Below are positions 6,909 through 13,198 of a stretch of 34,354 nucleotides of DNA, in pieces. Both the position numbers and the translations under genes were made by a program. The notes beneath the pieces are model-generated. The model saw nothing but the letters and a program-made list of their open reading frames with translations. It made no database searches and was not told where the DNA came from. Origin of the DNA: a virus; IMG/VR virus record IMGVR_UViG_3300032242_000977, positions 1 to 34,354 of that record. The stretch is one strand, 5' to 3'. Each line of letters opens with the position of its first letter. The stretch's first letter is position 1.

Positions 6909-7590
6909 TGTTTTTTAATTCAAAAAATCCCTTCCATCCATTTGCCATTGATTGCTGCATAATTTGTATTGCTACCATTTCATCTCCTTTGCTGATCTTG
7001 GCTAATTCCATCAGGCTAGCTTGTTCAGATTGTGGAGTTTTATAGCTGAACTTATGTTCTAGCTTTTTGTAAGCCTTCCATAAAATCCAATGTGATTTGA
7101 ATTGCTCGGTTTGATAGGGGTAAATAATTTCAATTTTTTGCTTCTTATCCTGTTCCTTATCCTTATCCATTTCCTTATCCATTACCATATCCTTATCCTT
7201 ATCCATATCCATAGCCCCACTTTTAGGGGCATTTGAGGGGCTAGTCAGGGGCTTAAATTGATGTTTGTATTTATCTAAAATTTTTATAATACCAACATGA
7301 GCATTGTTTTTTTCGCTTAATCCACCTGGATATTGGAACTCGATAAAAGAGGGTATAAACCACTTTGTGCCGTTATCAATTGGAATGATTTTTTCGCCAA
7401 AATTTTTGATGGCTTCCTGCTCTGTTATTTGCTCACCAATTCTAATTTGAGCAACTTCGATGTCTACCTGCCAAATTCCGGCATGATCGCAGTCATCACA
7501 GATATATAACCATAGCAGTTTGTAAGGAGCTTTTAAAGCCCTTATAAAAGGCTTTTTCCATTTGTCTGTGTCAGTAAATCTTTTACCCAT
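6772..7590 (-). CDS. Replication-initiator-like protein (DnaD/replisome-organiser type)
   Basis: A 272-residue protein with an N-terminal winged-helix region (about residues 1-80: WKKPFIRALKAPYKLLWLYI, then AGIWQVDIEVAQIRIG), a low-complexity charged linker of repeated Asp-Lys and Met-Asp-Lys units (127-150), and a C-terminal helical domain with MANGWKGFFELK, the DnaD-like ending typical of phage replisome organisers. Such proteins bind the origin and load the host helicase. The gene itself carries three 11-bp repeats and hexamer repeats (7141-7252), as in phages whose origin lies inside the initiator gene. No phage helicase or polymerase is seen nearby. Confidence 0.75.
   Translation of the reverse strand: MGKRFTDTDKWKKPFIRALKAPYKLLWLYICDDCDHAGIWQVDIEVAQIRIGEQITEQEAIKNFGEKIIPIDNGTKWFIPSFIEFQYPGGLSEKNNAHVGIIKILDKYKHQFKPLTSPSNAPKSGAMDMDKDKDMVMDKEMDKDKEQDKKQKIEIIYPYQTEQFKSHWILWKAYKKLEHKFSYKTPQSEQASLMELAKISKGDEMVAIQIMQQSMANGWKGFFELKNNENGNTKTYQARTSNKVTSEQLHESLTKRFNQESNRSSVQSNVQV
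7141..7252. repeat. Iteron-like and hexamer repeats inside the initiator gene (candidate origin)
   Basis: AGGGGC occurs at 7225-7230, 7236-7241 and 7247-7252, exactly 11 bases apart, with an inverted GCCCC at 7214-7218. Next to it, 7141-7212 is a run of CCTTAT/CCATAT/CCATTT-type hexamers encoding the Asp/Lys/Met linker. Regular helical-turn spacing inside an initiator gene is the arrangement of lambda-type origins. Codon bias in a charged linker could explain the hexamers, but less easily the 11-bp array. Confidence 0.5.
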
Positions 7591-7897
7591 AAACTAATAC
7601 CCTTTGCTCACCGGCATTTGGATTAAACACTTTTGTAGTCTCGTTTATTTTCCAAAAGCTGACAGTCCTTCCTGTCTCAAAATCTTTACCCCTAAAGGCT
7701 CGTATTATTTTGCCGGTATCGTATAATTCACCCCTTCTTGGAGTTACTCGATTGATAGCCCATCCTAAGAAATCGGCTATTTGATGGTCAGAACAAACAC
7801 CAAGTTTTTTAATGGTGTTAAATACAATTTTTTGTTTGTCGTTGATGTTTTCTTTTGCAACCTGGTAAGCAGGTAGGCTTGTTTCAAAGTCGTACAT
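7583..7897 (-). CDS. Winged-helix DNA-binding protein (104 aa)
   Basis: Residues about 18-75 read as a winged helix-turn-helix: KIVFNTIKKLGVCSDHQIAD, then FLGWAINRVTPRRGELYDTG and a beta hairpin (KIIRAFRGK). Proteins of this type are common next to phage replication genes and may regulate them or help the initiator. It overlaps the initiator-like gene by 8 bases. Role inferred from fold and position. Confidence 0.75.
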   Translation of the reverse strand: MYDFETSLPAYQVAKENINDKQKIVFNTIKKLGVCSDHQIADFLGWAINRVTPRRGELYDTGKIIRAFRGKDFETGRTVSFWKINETTKVFNPNAGEQRVLVYG

Positions 7898-7901
7898 GGG
7901 G

Positions 7902-8093
7902 TTAGATTTGTGGTGAATAAATTAATTCATATTGATCTCCTTCTTTTTTTAATAACTCTGACATCCATATTTTTGTCATCCTTTTTCGGTCATGTGTATT
8001 TTGATAAGAATATTCTCTGATATACCGGCTATTTTTCACTAAATACATTTTACCTCTATTGTCATACCATCGTTTCTCTCTTTTCATTGGCAT
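7902..8093 (-). CDS. Small basic hypothetical protein (63 aa)
   Basis: A basic protein (MPMKREKRWYDNRGKMYLVK...) with many Arg, Lys and Tyr, possibly nucleic-acid binding. No family recognised. The frame can start at 8108, but that ATG lies in the loop of a hairpin (8099-8120), so I prefer ATG 8093 just after the hairpin. Confidence 0.65.
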   Translation of the reverse strand: MPMKREKRWYDNRGKMYLVKNSRYIREYSYQNTHDRKRMTKIWMSELLKKEGDQYELIYSPQI

Positions 8094-8098
8094 AAGTA

Positions 8099-8120
8099 AG
8101 CCCCCCAATAATGAGGGGCT
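8099..8120. promoter_or_regulatory. Hairpin before the 8093 start
   Basis: AGCCCC (8099-8104) pairs with GGGGCT (8115-8120) across a 10-base loop. It lies between the SSB-like gene and the next start codon. On the minus strand no T-run follows, so it looks more like an mRNA stability or translation-control stem than a terminator for these genes. Confidence 0.5.
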
Positions 8121-8128
8121 GTTTGTTT

Positions 8129-8413
8129 TTAGAATGGTAAATCATCTTCTACTTCTGATGATGAGTTTACAACAATAGTTGCATCATCATTTGATTGAGG
8201 GTACTTAAGATTGCCAATATACTTTTTAGGTTCTTTAGCTTCTCTTTCTTCCTTAGATTGGTTTACCTGGATGCTTGCATGATTGCCATAGCTATCAGCA
8301 TCATCATTTAACCATACATTGATACTTAGGTATTGCTTACCTGATTTTGCTTTCCAAATTTTTTCTTTTGGAATGTCTGTGAGGCATATAGCCCCTGTGA
8401 GTAGTTTACTCAT
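8129..8413 (-). CDS. SSB-like protein with acidic DDLPF tail (94 aa)
   Basis: A short beta-rich protein (KIWKAKSGKQYLSINVWLND, about residues 18-37, reads like the opening strands of an OB fold) followed by a disordered acidic stretch ending DDLPF. That ending matches the C-terminal tip by which SSB proteins recruit partner enzymes. At 94 residues it is much shorter than cellular SSB and may be a reduced phage single-strand binder. It follows the annealing-protein gene, consistent with a recombination/replication module. OB-fold call moderate; the tail is directly visible. Confidence 0.65.
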   Translation of the reverse strand: MSKLLTGAICLTDIPKEKIWKAKSGKQYLSINVWLNDDADSYGNHASIQVNQSKEEREAKEPKKYIGNLKYPQSNDDATIVVNSSSEVEDDLPF

Positions 8414-8414
8414 A

Positions 8415-8855
8415 CTATTTAGGGATTTGAATTTTAAATGTTACTGATGCAGATTTTACAGGTAGATCACCTCTATGGAATTTTTTCTCATGCTCCTCAA
8501 TCTCTTTTCGCTTTTCAGTAAGTTCTGCTATTTGAGCATCTAACTCACTCCATCCAGGTAGGTGAGAGTAATCGTACTTTGTAGATGTAAACTCTGTAAC
8601 AGTTACTCCATTGATTTCAGCTTTTGCTTTAGGATGCTTATAAAGTTCAAGCAATACTTCATCAGAGATTTTCTCTTTAGTAAGTTTTATAAATTGCTCC
8701 ATAGCATTTAACTTAATAGCTGCTTCTAATGCATTTACATGACCTTCTGTAACCTGCTCTGCTATTGAGTCTGCCATTAATTCAATTCCAAATTTGGTAG
8801 GTGATACTTGACCAACAGTTATGTCATCAAGGTTATGCAGTTTCTCTAATTTCAT
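8415..8855 (-). CDS. Hypothetical recombination-module protein (146 aa)
   Basis: Helical N-terminal half (about residues 1-70), a small beta segment (EINGVTVTEFTSTKYDYSHL) and a charged helix, LDAQIAELTEKRKEIEEHEK (about 104-123). It starts within the end of the annealing-protein gene (23-base overlap) and ends one base before the SSB-like gene. Placement suggests a partner in DNA repair or annealing. No motif supports a specific enzyme. Confidence 0.75.
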   Translation of the reverse strand: MKLEKLHNLDDITVGQVSPTKFGIELMADSIAEQVTEGHVNALEAAIKLNAMEQFIKLTKEKISDEVLLELYKHPKAKAEINGVTVTEFTSTKYDYSHLPGWSELDAQIAELTEKRKEIEEHEKKFHRGDLPVKSASVTFKIQIPK

Positions 8856-9552
8856 TTTTCTTAGTTGTAAAGTGTGAACGAATATTGTTATCTTCTACTA
8901 GCTTGCTATTTACATGGTATAGGGTATTTAATTGCCCTATGGTTTCACATGAATCAAGTACAGCTAGCAAATCTTTTAATTCATCGTATTGCTTTTTAAC
9001 TAAAGTTTCAAGCTCATCAACTTCCTCAGCGTGAACTTCTTCAACTTTAATTTCTTCCAATACAACCGGCTTGGCATTAGGAATAGATTCAACCTCAGTT
9101 TCATCTAATACACCAAGTCCTAAGAGATCAAGTGTTGCCCTGCGTTTGGCTTTGGTTTCTGCTTTCATTATCGCATTGGCATAAGCATCACCTTTTAAAT
9201 TGGTAATGTTTACAGCTCCAATGGATTCTGTACATCTGCCATCGGCTAGGCAAGCCTTTGAAGTAACCTGGTAAACACCGGCAGCTTCAATTAACTCCCT
9301 AGATGTAATGTGGTGTGATACGTTGTGCAGTTTATTAAGCTGCTGTGTGCCTGACCTTGTGCAGTACAGCACTTCCTTACCATTTAGTCTAAGCAACTCA
9401 AATGGCTTAGTAAAAGGATCAAGTCCTAGTCTTTCACAATACCCATTATAGTAATGGGTTTTTTGTGTTGGTGTGAGCTTGCTCAAATCACCATTGAGGA
9501 TTATGGCAGATACTACCTGCTCATCCTTCTGTGTTTTCAAATCTTGTTTCAT
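8833..9552 (-). CDS. Putative single-strand DNA-annealing recombinase (RecT/Rad52-like)
   Basis: A 239-residue protein with the pattern of phage annealing proteins: an opening helix, then GYCERLGLDPFTKPFELLRL (about residues 33-52), a beta segment with GKEVLYCTRSGTQQL, and further on MKAETKAKRRATLDLLGLG (about 129-147), the conserved basic helix at the end of the annealing core. The remaining third is acidic and coiled (VEEVHAEEVDELETL). It would pair homologous single strands during phage recombination, with the SSB-like protein two genes downstream. Exact family (RecT, ERF or Rad52-like) is uncertain. Confidence 0.68.
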   Translation of the reverse strand: MKQDLKTQKDEQVVSAIILNGDLSKLTPTQKTHYYNGYCERLGLDPFTKPFELLRLNGKEVLYCTRSGTQQLNKLHNVSHHITSRELIEAAGVYQVTSKACLADGRCTESIGAVNITNLKGDAYANAIMKAETKAKRRATLDLLGLGVLDETEVESIPNAKPVVLEEIKVEEVHAEEVDELETLVKKQYDELKDLLAVLDSCETIGQLNTLYHVNSKLVEDNNIRSHFTTKKNEIRETA

Positions 9553-9745
9553 GTTCGTGCGAATTTTCGGTTATTAAAATTTTGTTCTTTACTAATCCTT
9601 GTTGTCTGAATTTTTTTAAAAGGTTTTGAACTTCATCAACTGCTCTGCCTTCATATATCATAGCATCAATTAGTTCACCCAAAAGTTTGTGCCTTTCAAA
9701 AGGAACTAACTCACACCATGTAGGCAGTTGTCGATTGTTTTGCAT
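9521..9745 (-). CDS. Small hypothetical protein (74 aa)
   Basis: A short helical protein (LLGELIDAMIYEGRAVDEVQ, then LLKKFRQQGLVKNK). It overlaps the gene before by 40 bases and the annealing-protein gene after by 32, so it is embedded in one early operon. No function recognised. Confidence 0.65.
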   Translation of the reverse strand: MQNNRQLPTWCELVPFERHKLLGELIDAMIYEGRAVDEVQNLLKKFRQQGLVKNKILITENSHEHETRFENTEG

Positions 9746-10056
9746 TGGGATTGAATTTGTTTTAATGTTTTAGTTAAGTTTTCAAATGGATTTACGAAAT
9801 GAATCACTATAAAATCGTAAATGTCAACCGAGATAAATCTTGCACCCATATCCCAATACTGAGATAATGTGTACTCACCTGATTCCTGGCAATGCTCACC
9901 TGTATGATCAGACCAATCTTCAATCCATTGTAGCCTGTCGGTGCGCTTTAACCATTTCTCAAAATCTTGAAGGGGAATGTGACAAGTGTTCTTGTCTGTG
10001 TAAACTGTGAGGGTATCCTCGCAGCGTTCAAATCCGTTAATGGCAAATAGTTTCAT
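9706..10056 (-). CDS. Hypothetical early protein (116 aa)
   Basis: Begins MKLFAINGFERCEDTLTVY and contains YTLSQYWDMGARFISVDIYD, a small alpha/beta protein with two Cys and many Trp. Family not recognised. I chose ATG 10056, not the upstream in-frame ATG at 10095, because the intervening bases carry a perfect promoter -7 box (10079-10086) and an operator. First gene behind that promoter, so probably among the first expressed. Confidence 0.7.
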   Translation of the reverse strand: MKLFAINGFERCEDTLTVYTDKNTCHIPLQDFEKWLKRTDRLQWIEDWSDHTGEHCQESGEYTLSQYWDMGARFISVDIYDFIVIHFVNPFENLTKTLKQIQSQCKTIDNCLHGVS

Positions 10057-10078
10057 ACTTAAAAGGTTTATTGTAAAC

Positions 10079-10109
10079 CAAAAATAGTAAAACATTTTAT
10101 ACTACCAAA
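10079..10109 (-). promoter_or_regulatory. Bacteroidota-type promoter for the early operon
   Basis: On the minus strand: TTTG (10109-10106), 19 bases, TATTTTTG (10086-10079). This is a perfect TTTG-N19-TAnnTTTG match. The 18-bp operator at 10086-10103 fills the spacer, so a bound repressor would block polymerase directly. It drives the gene starting at 10056 and the recombination/replication genes after it. Confidence 0.8.
10086..10103. promoter_or_regulatory. 18-bp operator-like element, copy C
   Basis: AGTAAAACATTTTATACT, a one-base variant of the reverse complement of the element at 6259 and 13191. It lies exactly in the spacer between the -33 and -7 boxes of the 10079-10109 promoter. Confidence 0.7.
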
Positions 10110-10147
10110 ACATTTTCTAACTTTTTTTAACTTTTTTAAGTTTTTTA

Positions 10148-10237
10148 TTAATCTTCGGATTTGCCGGCTGCTAGAAGGGATGCTACCAAAACACCAAAGC
10201 AGCAGCCTATACTAAAGGTTATTAGTGTTATTATCAT
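10148..10237 (-). CDS. Tiny membrane protein (29 aa)
   Basis: ATG at 10237 overlaps the previous gene's TGA (ATGA, 10234-10237). One hydrophobic helix, MIITLITFSIGCCFGVLVAS, then a short charged tail (AGKSED). The glycine/cysteine-rich helix with a charged end resembles small one-helix proteins common in phage early regions (DUF3789-like). Overlap and composition support translation. Confidence 0.55.
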   Translation of the reverse strand: MIITLITFSIGCCFGVLVASLLAAGKSED

Positions 10238-10551
10238 AAATTGTCATATTTATCGCCAATGGCGGTTAAAACTTGGTTTTTAAGCCTAAGAAGGCTCTCT
10301 TTTTTAATCATGATACGATTGCCTTCCCTTATCCAATCTACGTTCCTGACAAGGCTGTCATTGACATTGGTATCCGGCTCAAGCTCTTTAACCATACGAT
10401 TTTGAAGCCATGTTCTTTGCCTTTTTAGTAGGTGCATAGCCTCCTTCATAGATAAATACTCCCCCTGATCTAATGGATTTAATTGGTAACTTTTAAACCA
10501 CTCCAGGTTTTGATTCAGTTTTTTGATTTCTGTCATTAGTTCATTGCTCAT
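10234..10551 (-). CDS. Helix-turn-helix protein, excisionase/MerR-like (105 aa)
   Basis: An N-terminal coiled region (ELMTEIKKLNQNLEWFK) is followed by YLSMKEAMHLLKRQRTWLQN (about residues 34-53), the helix-turn-helix of excisionase-type winged helices, and a basic wing ending RIMIKKESLLRLK. It is transcribed divergently from the repressor gene, from the promoter at 10627-10657, the position of a Cro- or excisionase-like switch protein. Start set at ATG 10551; the frame extends to a TTG at 10566. Whether it is a directionality factor or only a regulator is not shown. Confidence 0.68.
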   Translation of the reverse strand: MSNELMTEIKKLNQNLEWFKSYQLNPLDQGEYLSMKEAMHLLKRQRTWLQNRMVKELEPDTNVNDSLVRNVDWIREGNRIMIKKESLLRLKNQVLTAIGDKYDNL

Positions 10552-10596
10552 AAATAATTGGTTCAAATAGTTGAAAAAAGATTAATTTTGTTATAC

Positions 10597-10667
10597 CTTG
10601 CTTAAACAAGTATTGTCATTTGTTAACAAAAATAAACTTTGTTTGCAATTAACCAAACTTTGTTCAA
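10597..10667. promoter_or_regulatory. Operator region of the lysogeny switch
   Basis: Between the two divergent regulators lie an imperfect palindrome CTTGCTTAAACAAG (10597-10610), a perfect 12-bp palindrome TTTGTTAACAAA (10619-10630), and a direct repeat AAACTTTGTT at 10634-10643 and 10655-10664, spaced 21 bases or two helical turns. They overlap the leftward promoter, so a protein bound here would control it. The plus-strand HTH protein is the obvious candidate binder. Confidence 0.65.
10627..10657 (-). promoter_or_regulatory. Bacteroidota-type leftward promoter
   Basis: Minus strand: TTTG (10657-10654), 19 bases, TATTTTTG (10634-10627). A perfect match to the phylum's housekeeping consensus. 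It reads toward the HTH gene starting at 10551, leaving a leader of about 70 bases. The -7 box overlaps the palindrome at 10619-10630. Confidence 0.8.
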
Positions 10668-10676
10668 GGTTTTTTT

Positions 10677-11105
10677 ATGCATAAAAACGAATTATTATAT
10701 AAAGCTGTACAGTCTCTCTATGGAAGTGGAGTGATTACTAAAGACAAGGATATAGCAGACAAATTGGGATATACGAAGGCTACCGTAAGCAGTTATCTTA
10801 GCGGCAAGACAAAAGCCTCCAATCATTTTGAAAGGCTATTTGAAAAATCATTTGATGTTAAATTATCTGACTTTGAACCTGGAGGCAAACACGAGGCTGT
10901 TATTGTGCCTGATTCTTTACAATTAATAACTGAGTCTATTCTTCAAATGAAGGCTGAGATTCAAACGAACCGGCAGCTAATGGTGGAAGTTCTTGCTCAG
11001 GTTTCTGATCGTTCTGTTTCTGAGGTAAATCTAATGGCTGAGTCTCTTTTGAAGCATAATCTAGCAAAGATTGCAAGCGAATTAAAACAGGAAAAACTTT
11101 CATAA
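10677..11105 (+). CDS. XRE-type HTH repressor (candidate lysogeny regulator)
   Basis: The only convincing plus-strand gene. Residues about 8-60 form an XRE/Cro-CI helix-turn-helix (VITKDKDIADKLGYTKATVS, then SYLSGKTKASNHFERLFEKS). The C-terminal 80 residues are helical and probably dimerise (ILQMKAEIQTNRQLMVEVLA). It lacks the Ser/Lys peptidase domain of LexA-like CI proteins, so induction would not be by RecA-stimulated self-cleavage. Divergent to the excisionase-like gene and convergent with the integrase, as expected for a prophage repressor. Confidence 0.8.
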   Translation: MHKNELLYKAVQSLYGSGVITKDKDIADKLGYTKATVSSYLSGKTKASNHFERLFEKSFDVKLSDFEPGGKHEAVIVPDSLQLITESILQMKAEIQTNRQLMVEVLAQVSDRSVSEVNLMAESLLKHNLAKIASELKQEKLS

Positions 11106-11160
11106 GGTTGGGTTCGAGGAGGCAAATTAATAACCAACCGTTAACAAAACAATTTTTTAT

Positions 11161-12240
11161 TTATAAATATTTTAATGCCTCAGCTTGCTGCTTAATATTA
11201 TCACCACTCAAATGATAATAAACCTTTACAGTTTTAGCAGAAACCCCTAAAAGTGCGGCTGTGGTTGACTCTGCAAGCCCATTGGATGCGCACATATAGC
11301 CAAATGTATGTCTGCCAACATGAGATGATAAAGTTTTATTAATATTAGCTAATACCTGGATAATCTTTAAAGCATCATTTGATTTTTGTAAGCTATATGC
11401 TTTAGGTAAGTCCTTTATATGTTCAAGTATTTTTGTTAATGTTTTGCCAATTGGAAGCACTACATGACTATTGTTTTTTAATGCCCTAAGTTTTATATAC
11501 CCATCCTCAATATTCTTTTGATCAAACCTTTGCCAATCGGATTGCCTTAGTCCTGTATAAGATCCTAGTAAAAAATAGCATAGCGTTATATAAACTGATT
11601 TATGCATGGGCTTATCCAATAAATCAATCAGTCTTTTAATCTCATCCTCCACCAGGTAAATTCTATCAGTCTGAACAAACTTTGGTTTATTAAATTCGTC
11701 AAATGGATTCTCTTTAATCAGTTTTTCTTTCTTAGCCTGATTCATAATCCTTGAAAAGTATTTAAAGGACTGATTGATGGTATTTTGAGACATACCTCTA
11801 TTCCTTTCATGTGTCTCATATTTTCGTAAAAATGTGACATCAATATCACTCAACATAAGACCATCTCCGGCATAGTTTTTAAGCCTTTCTATCTCAGTAT
11901 GGTGATACCTTACCTCCTTAGCAAAAGTAAAATAGTTTAGACTTTTGTCTTTTTTCTCCAGGATTGAATATTTAGTAATCTTTTGACCTTGTAAATTTTG
12001 GCTAATAAGCCTTTTCTCTATGTCAGCTATTTGCCTCCTTATGGTCACATTTATGCCATTTGCATTTTCATGCTTTATAACTAGCTTTTTTATATCATTC
12101 CATTGGCTTTTGTGAACCTTATAGCCTGTTAGTATATAGGTAACTTTTCGGTTAATGGTGACCGCAATCTTGATAGGATATGTCTCGGAAGCGTTTTTTT
12201 GATAGTTCCAATAGACAACTTTAATGGTAAAGTTCTGCAT
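11161..12240 (-). CDS. int: Tyrosine recombinase / integrase
   Basis: A 359-residue site-specific recombinase that would insert the phage into the host chromosome. It has an N-terminal arm-binding domain (about 1-95), a SAM-like core-binding domain (about 100-185) and a catalytic domain with Arg232 (GLRQSDW), Lys255, His307-x-x-Arg310 (HVGRH) and nucleophile Tyr341 (VKVYYH). The second histidine of the usual LGH motif is Val here (LGVSAKT). This is the Bacteroidota phage type. Start ATG 12240; the repeats just upstream (12275-12329) are candidate binding sites for it or an excisionase. Confidence 0.95.
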   Translation of the reverse strand: MQNFTIKVVYWNYQKNASETYPIKIAVTINRKVTYILTGYKVHKSQWNDIKKLVIKHENANGINVTIRRQIADIEKRLISQNLQGQKITKYSILEKKDKSLNYFTFAKEVRYHHTEIERLKNYAGDGLMLSDIDVTFLRKYETHERNRGMSQNTINQSFKYFSRIMNQAKKEKLIKENPFDEFNKPKFVQTDRIYLVEDEIKRLIDLLDKPMHKSVYITLCYFLLGSYTGLRQSDWQRFDQKNIEDGYIKLRALKNNSHVVLPIGKTLTKILEHIKDLPKAYSLQKSNDALKIIQVLANINKTLSSHVGRHTFGYMCASNGLAESTTAALLGVSAKTVKVYYHLSGDNIKQQAEALKYL

Positions 12241-12395
12241 TAGGTAAGGGGTGTTGAATACGAATATACTAAAATATTAAAACAATACTTAAAACAATAT
12301 TAAAACAAATTGGGTTAAAAGTGTTTTAATATGCTAAAAATAGCTAAATCGTTTTAACATTGAAAATCGGCTGAAACGTAGTAGGGGCAAAGAAA
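12241..12395. promoter_or_regulatory. Integrase upstream region with tandem repeats (attP candidate)
   Basis: Non-coding and AT-rich. It holds three tandem copies of TATTAAAACAA / TACTTAAAACAA (12275-12285, 12286-12297, 12298-12308), an inverted repeat TTAAAA-GTG-TTTTAA (12315-12329) and a further GTTTTAAC (12351-12358). Arrays like this beside an integrase gene are typical arm-type sites. A core crossover sequence cannot be identified without the host junction. Confidence 0.55.
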
Positions 12396-12425
12396 AAGCC
12401 TCATTTTCAGAGGCTTATCTTTTTT
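12391..12425. terminator. Bidirectional rho-independent terminator
   Basis: AAGCCTC (12396-12402), 7-base loop, GAGGCTT (12410-12416), with an A-run on the left (12393-12397) and a T-run on the right (12420-12425), so it can act on both strands. On the minus strand it closes the operon ending at 12497 and insulates the integrase. Confidence 0.85.
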
Positions 12426-12496
12426 GCTTTAGTGATCCGGATTGGATTAGAAAGTGCTTTGATTGTCAAATAGTTAGGAGTATGGTTAAAACTATT

Positions 12497-12694
12497 TTAA
12501 AACTTTACATCCTGTAAATGCTGTCCTAACTTAGCAGCAGCTTTTTTCATTTTTTGCTTCTCATCCTCAGTAAAGTCAATAGGCTTTTTATTTCCATCAA
12601 ATCCTCTTAGCTTATGATAATAATTGGGAATAGGGCAGTATTTAGTAAAAAATTGTCTTGCAGGTACTAGCTTAAAAAATTCATCTTTTGTCAT
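12497..12694 (-). CDS. Small hypothetical protein (65 aa)
   Basis: A basic, aromatic-rich protein (FFKLVPARQFFTKYCPIPNY) ending in a charged helix (EDEKQKMKKAAAKLGQHLQD). ATG overlaps the previous stop (ATGA), so it is coupled to the 88-residue protein. Last gene before the terminator at 12391-12425. No function recognised. Confidence 0.65.
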   Translation of the reverse strand: MTKDEFFKLVPARQFFTKYCPIPNYYHKLRGFDGNKKPIDFTEDEKQKMKKAAAKLGQHLQDVKF

Positions 12695-12957
12695 ATTGAA
12701 AAGGTTCGGTAATTGTCTACATCAAAGATATGCTCTTTGGGAATTTGTTTCGGTTTTCGGTAGTTTTTTTTAGGTTCTATGTAATTATTTTTATCACAAT
12801 ATACAGCTACATCCAGGTAGGAGATTTGTAGTATGTCAGCCATCCTTGACCTTTGCTCATACTTCCAATTGTCATCAATATACATTCTCTCATACTTGGA
12901 TAAGGTCTTAAATGACTTACCCTTTGGCATAGCTGCCAATCTAATAAATTCAGCCAT
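12691..12957 (-). CDS. Putative small HTH-like protein (88 aa)
   Basis: Contains YEQRSRMADILQISYLDVAV (about residues 33-52), which reads like a helix-turn-helix of a homeodomain-like or sigma-region-4 type, between basic segments. I place the start at ATG 12957, preceded by an A-rich leader; the frame extends to a GTG at 13014 without added conserved sequence. It is behind the operator-bearing promoter at 13165-13198. A regulator role is possible, not proven. Confidence 0.6.
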   Translation of the reverse strand: MAEFIRLAAMPKGKSFKTLSKYERMYIDDNWKYEQRSRMADILQISYLDVAVYCDKNNYIEPKKNYRKPKQIPKEHIFDVDNYRTFSI

Positions 12958-13055
12958 CTTTAATGTTTTGAAGTTTAAAATAGCCCTACACCCATCTTGA
13001 AGAACAACGAACACCCCTGTTTATTAATTATAAAAAATGATGTAGGGCAATGAGG

Positions 13056-13142
13056 TTATTTGAAGAATTGATCCTGTAATTGTCCGGCTATAAATAAGCA
13101 AATAACTAGGATTATGATTGCTTGAAGGTTCTCTTTTTTCAT
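13056..13142 (-). CDS. Tiny membrane peptide (28 aa)
   Basis: Begins MKKENLQAIIILVICLFIAG and ends QLQDQFFK: a short charged start, one transmembrane helix and a polar tail. It is the first frame behind the promoter at 13165-13198. Too short for reliable coding statistics, but the layout is that of real small phage membrane proteins. Confidence 0.45.
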   Translation of the reverse strand: MKKENLQAIIILVICLFIAGQLQDQFFK

Positions 13143-13164
13143 ATTGTATTGGTTGATTTCATCA

Positions 13165-13198
13165 CAAATATAGTAAACAATATTATACTAAGTACAAA
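13165..13198 (-). promoter_or_regulatory. Candidate promoter of the 13142-12497 operon
   Basis: Minus strand: a perfect -7 box TATATTTG (13172-13165) with TTTG 22 bases upstream (13198-13195), slightly longer than the usual 19-21. Two 18-bp operator-like elements cover 13172-13208, so the promoter is probably repressible. Confidence 0.6.
13172..13189. promoter_or_regulatory. 18-bp operator-like element, copy A2
   Basis: AGTAAACAATATTATACT: the same outer AGTA...TACT with a 10-base A/T centre. It starts at the -7 box of the promoter and lies 19 bases from copy A1. Confidence 0.6.

Noticed and set aside
7141-7212. Hexamer tract as a CRISPR-like array
   Set aside because: Repeats are 6 bases, without spacers, and encode an Asp/Lys linker.
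11106-11139. Possible tRNA-end or att core containing GGTTCGA, flanked by GGTTGG/CCAACC
   Set aside because: The bases after GGTTCGA do not keep the conserved C or a T-stem, and no tRNA cloverleaf can be drawn. The 6-bp stem has a 22-base loop, too weak to call a terminator.
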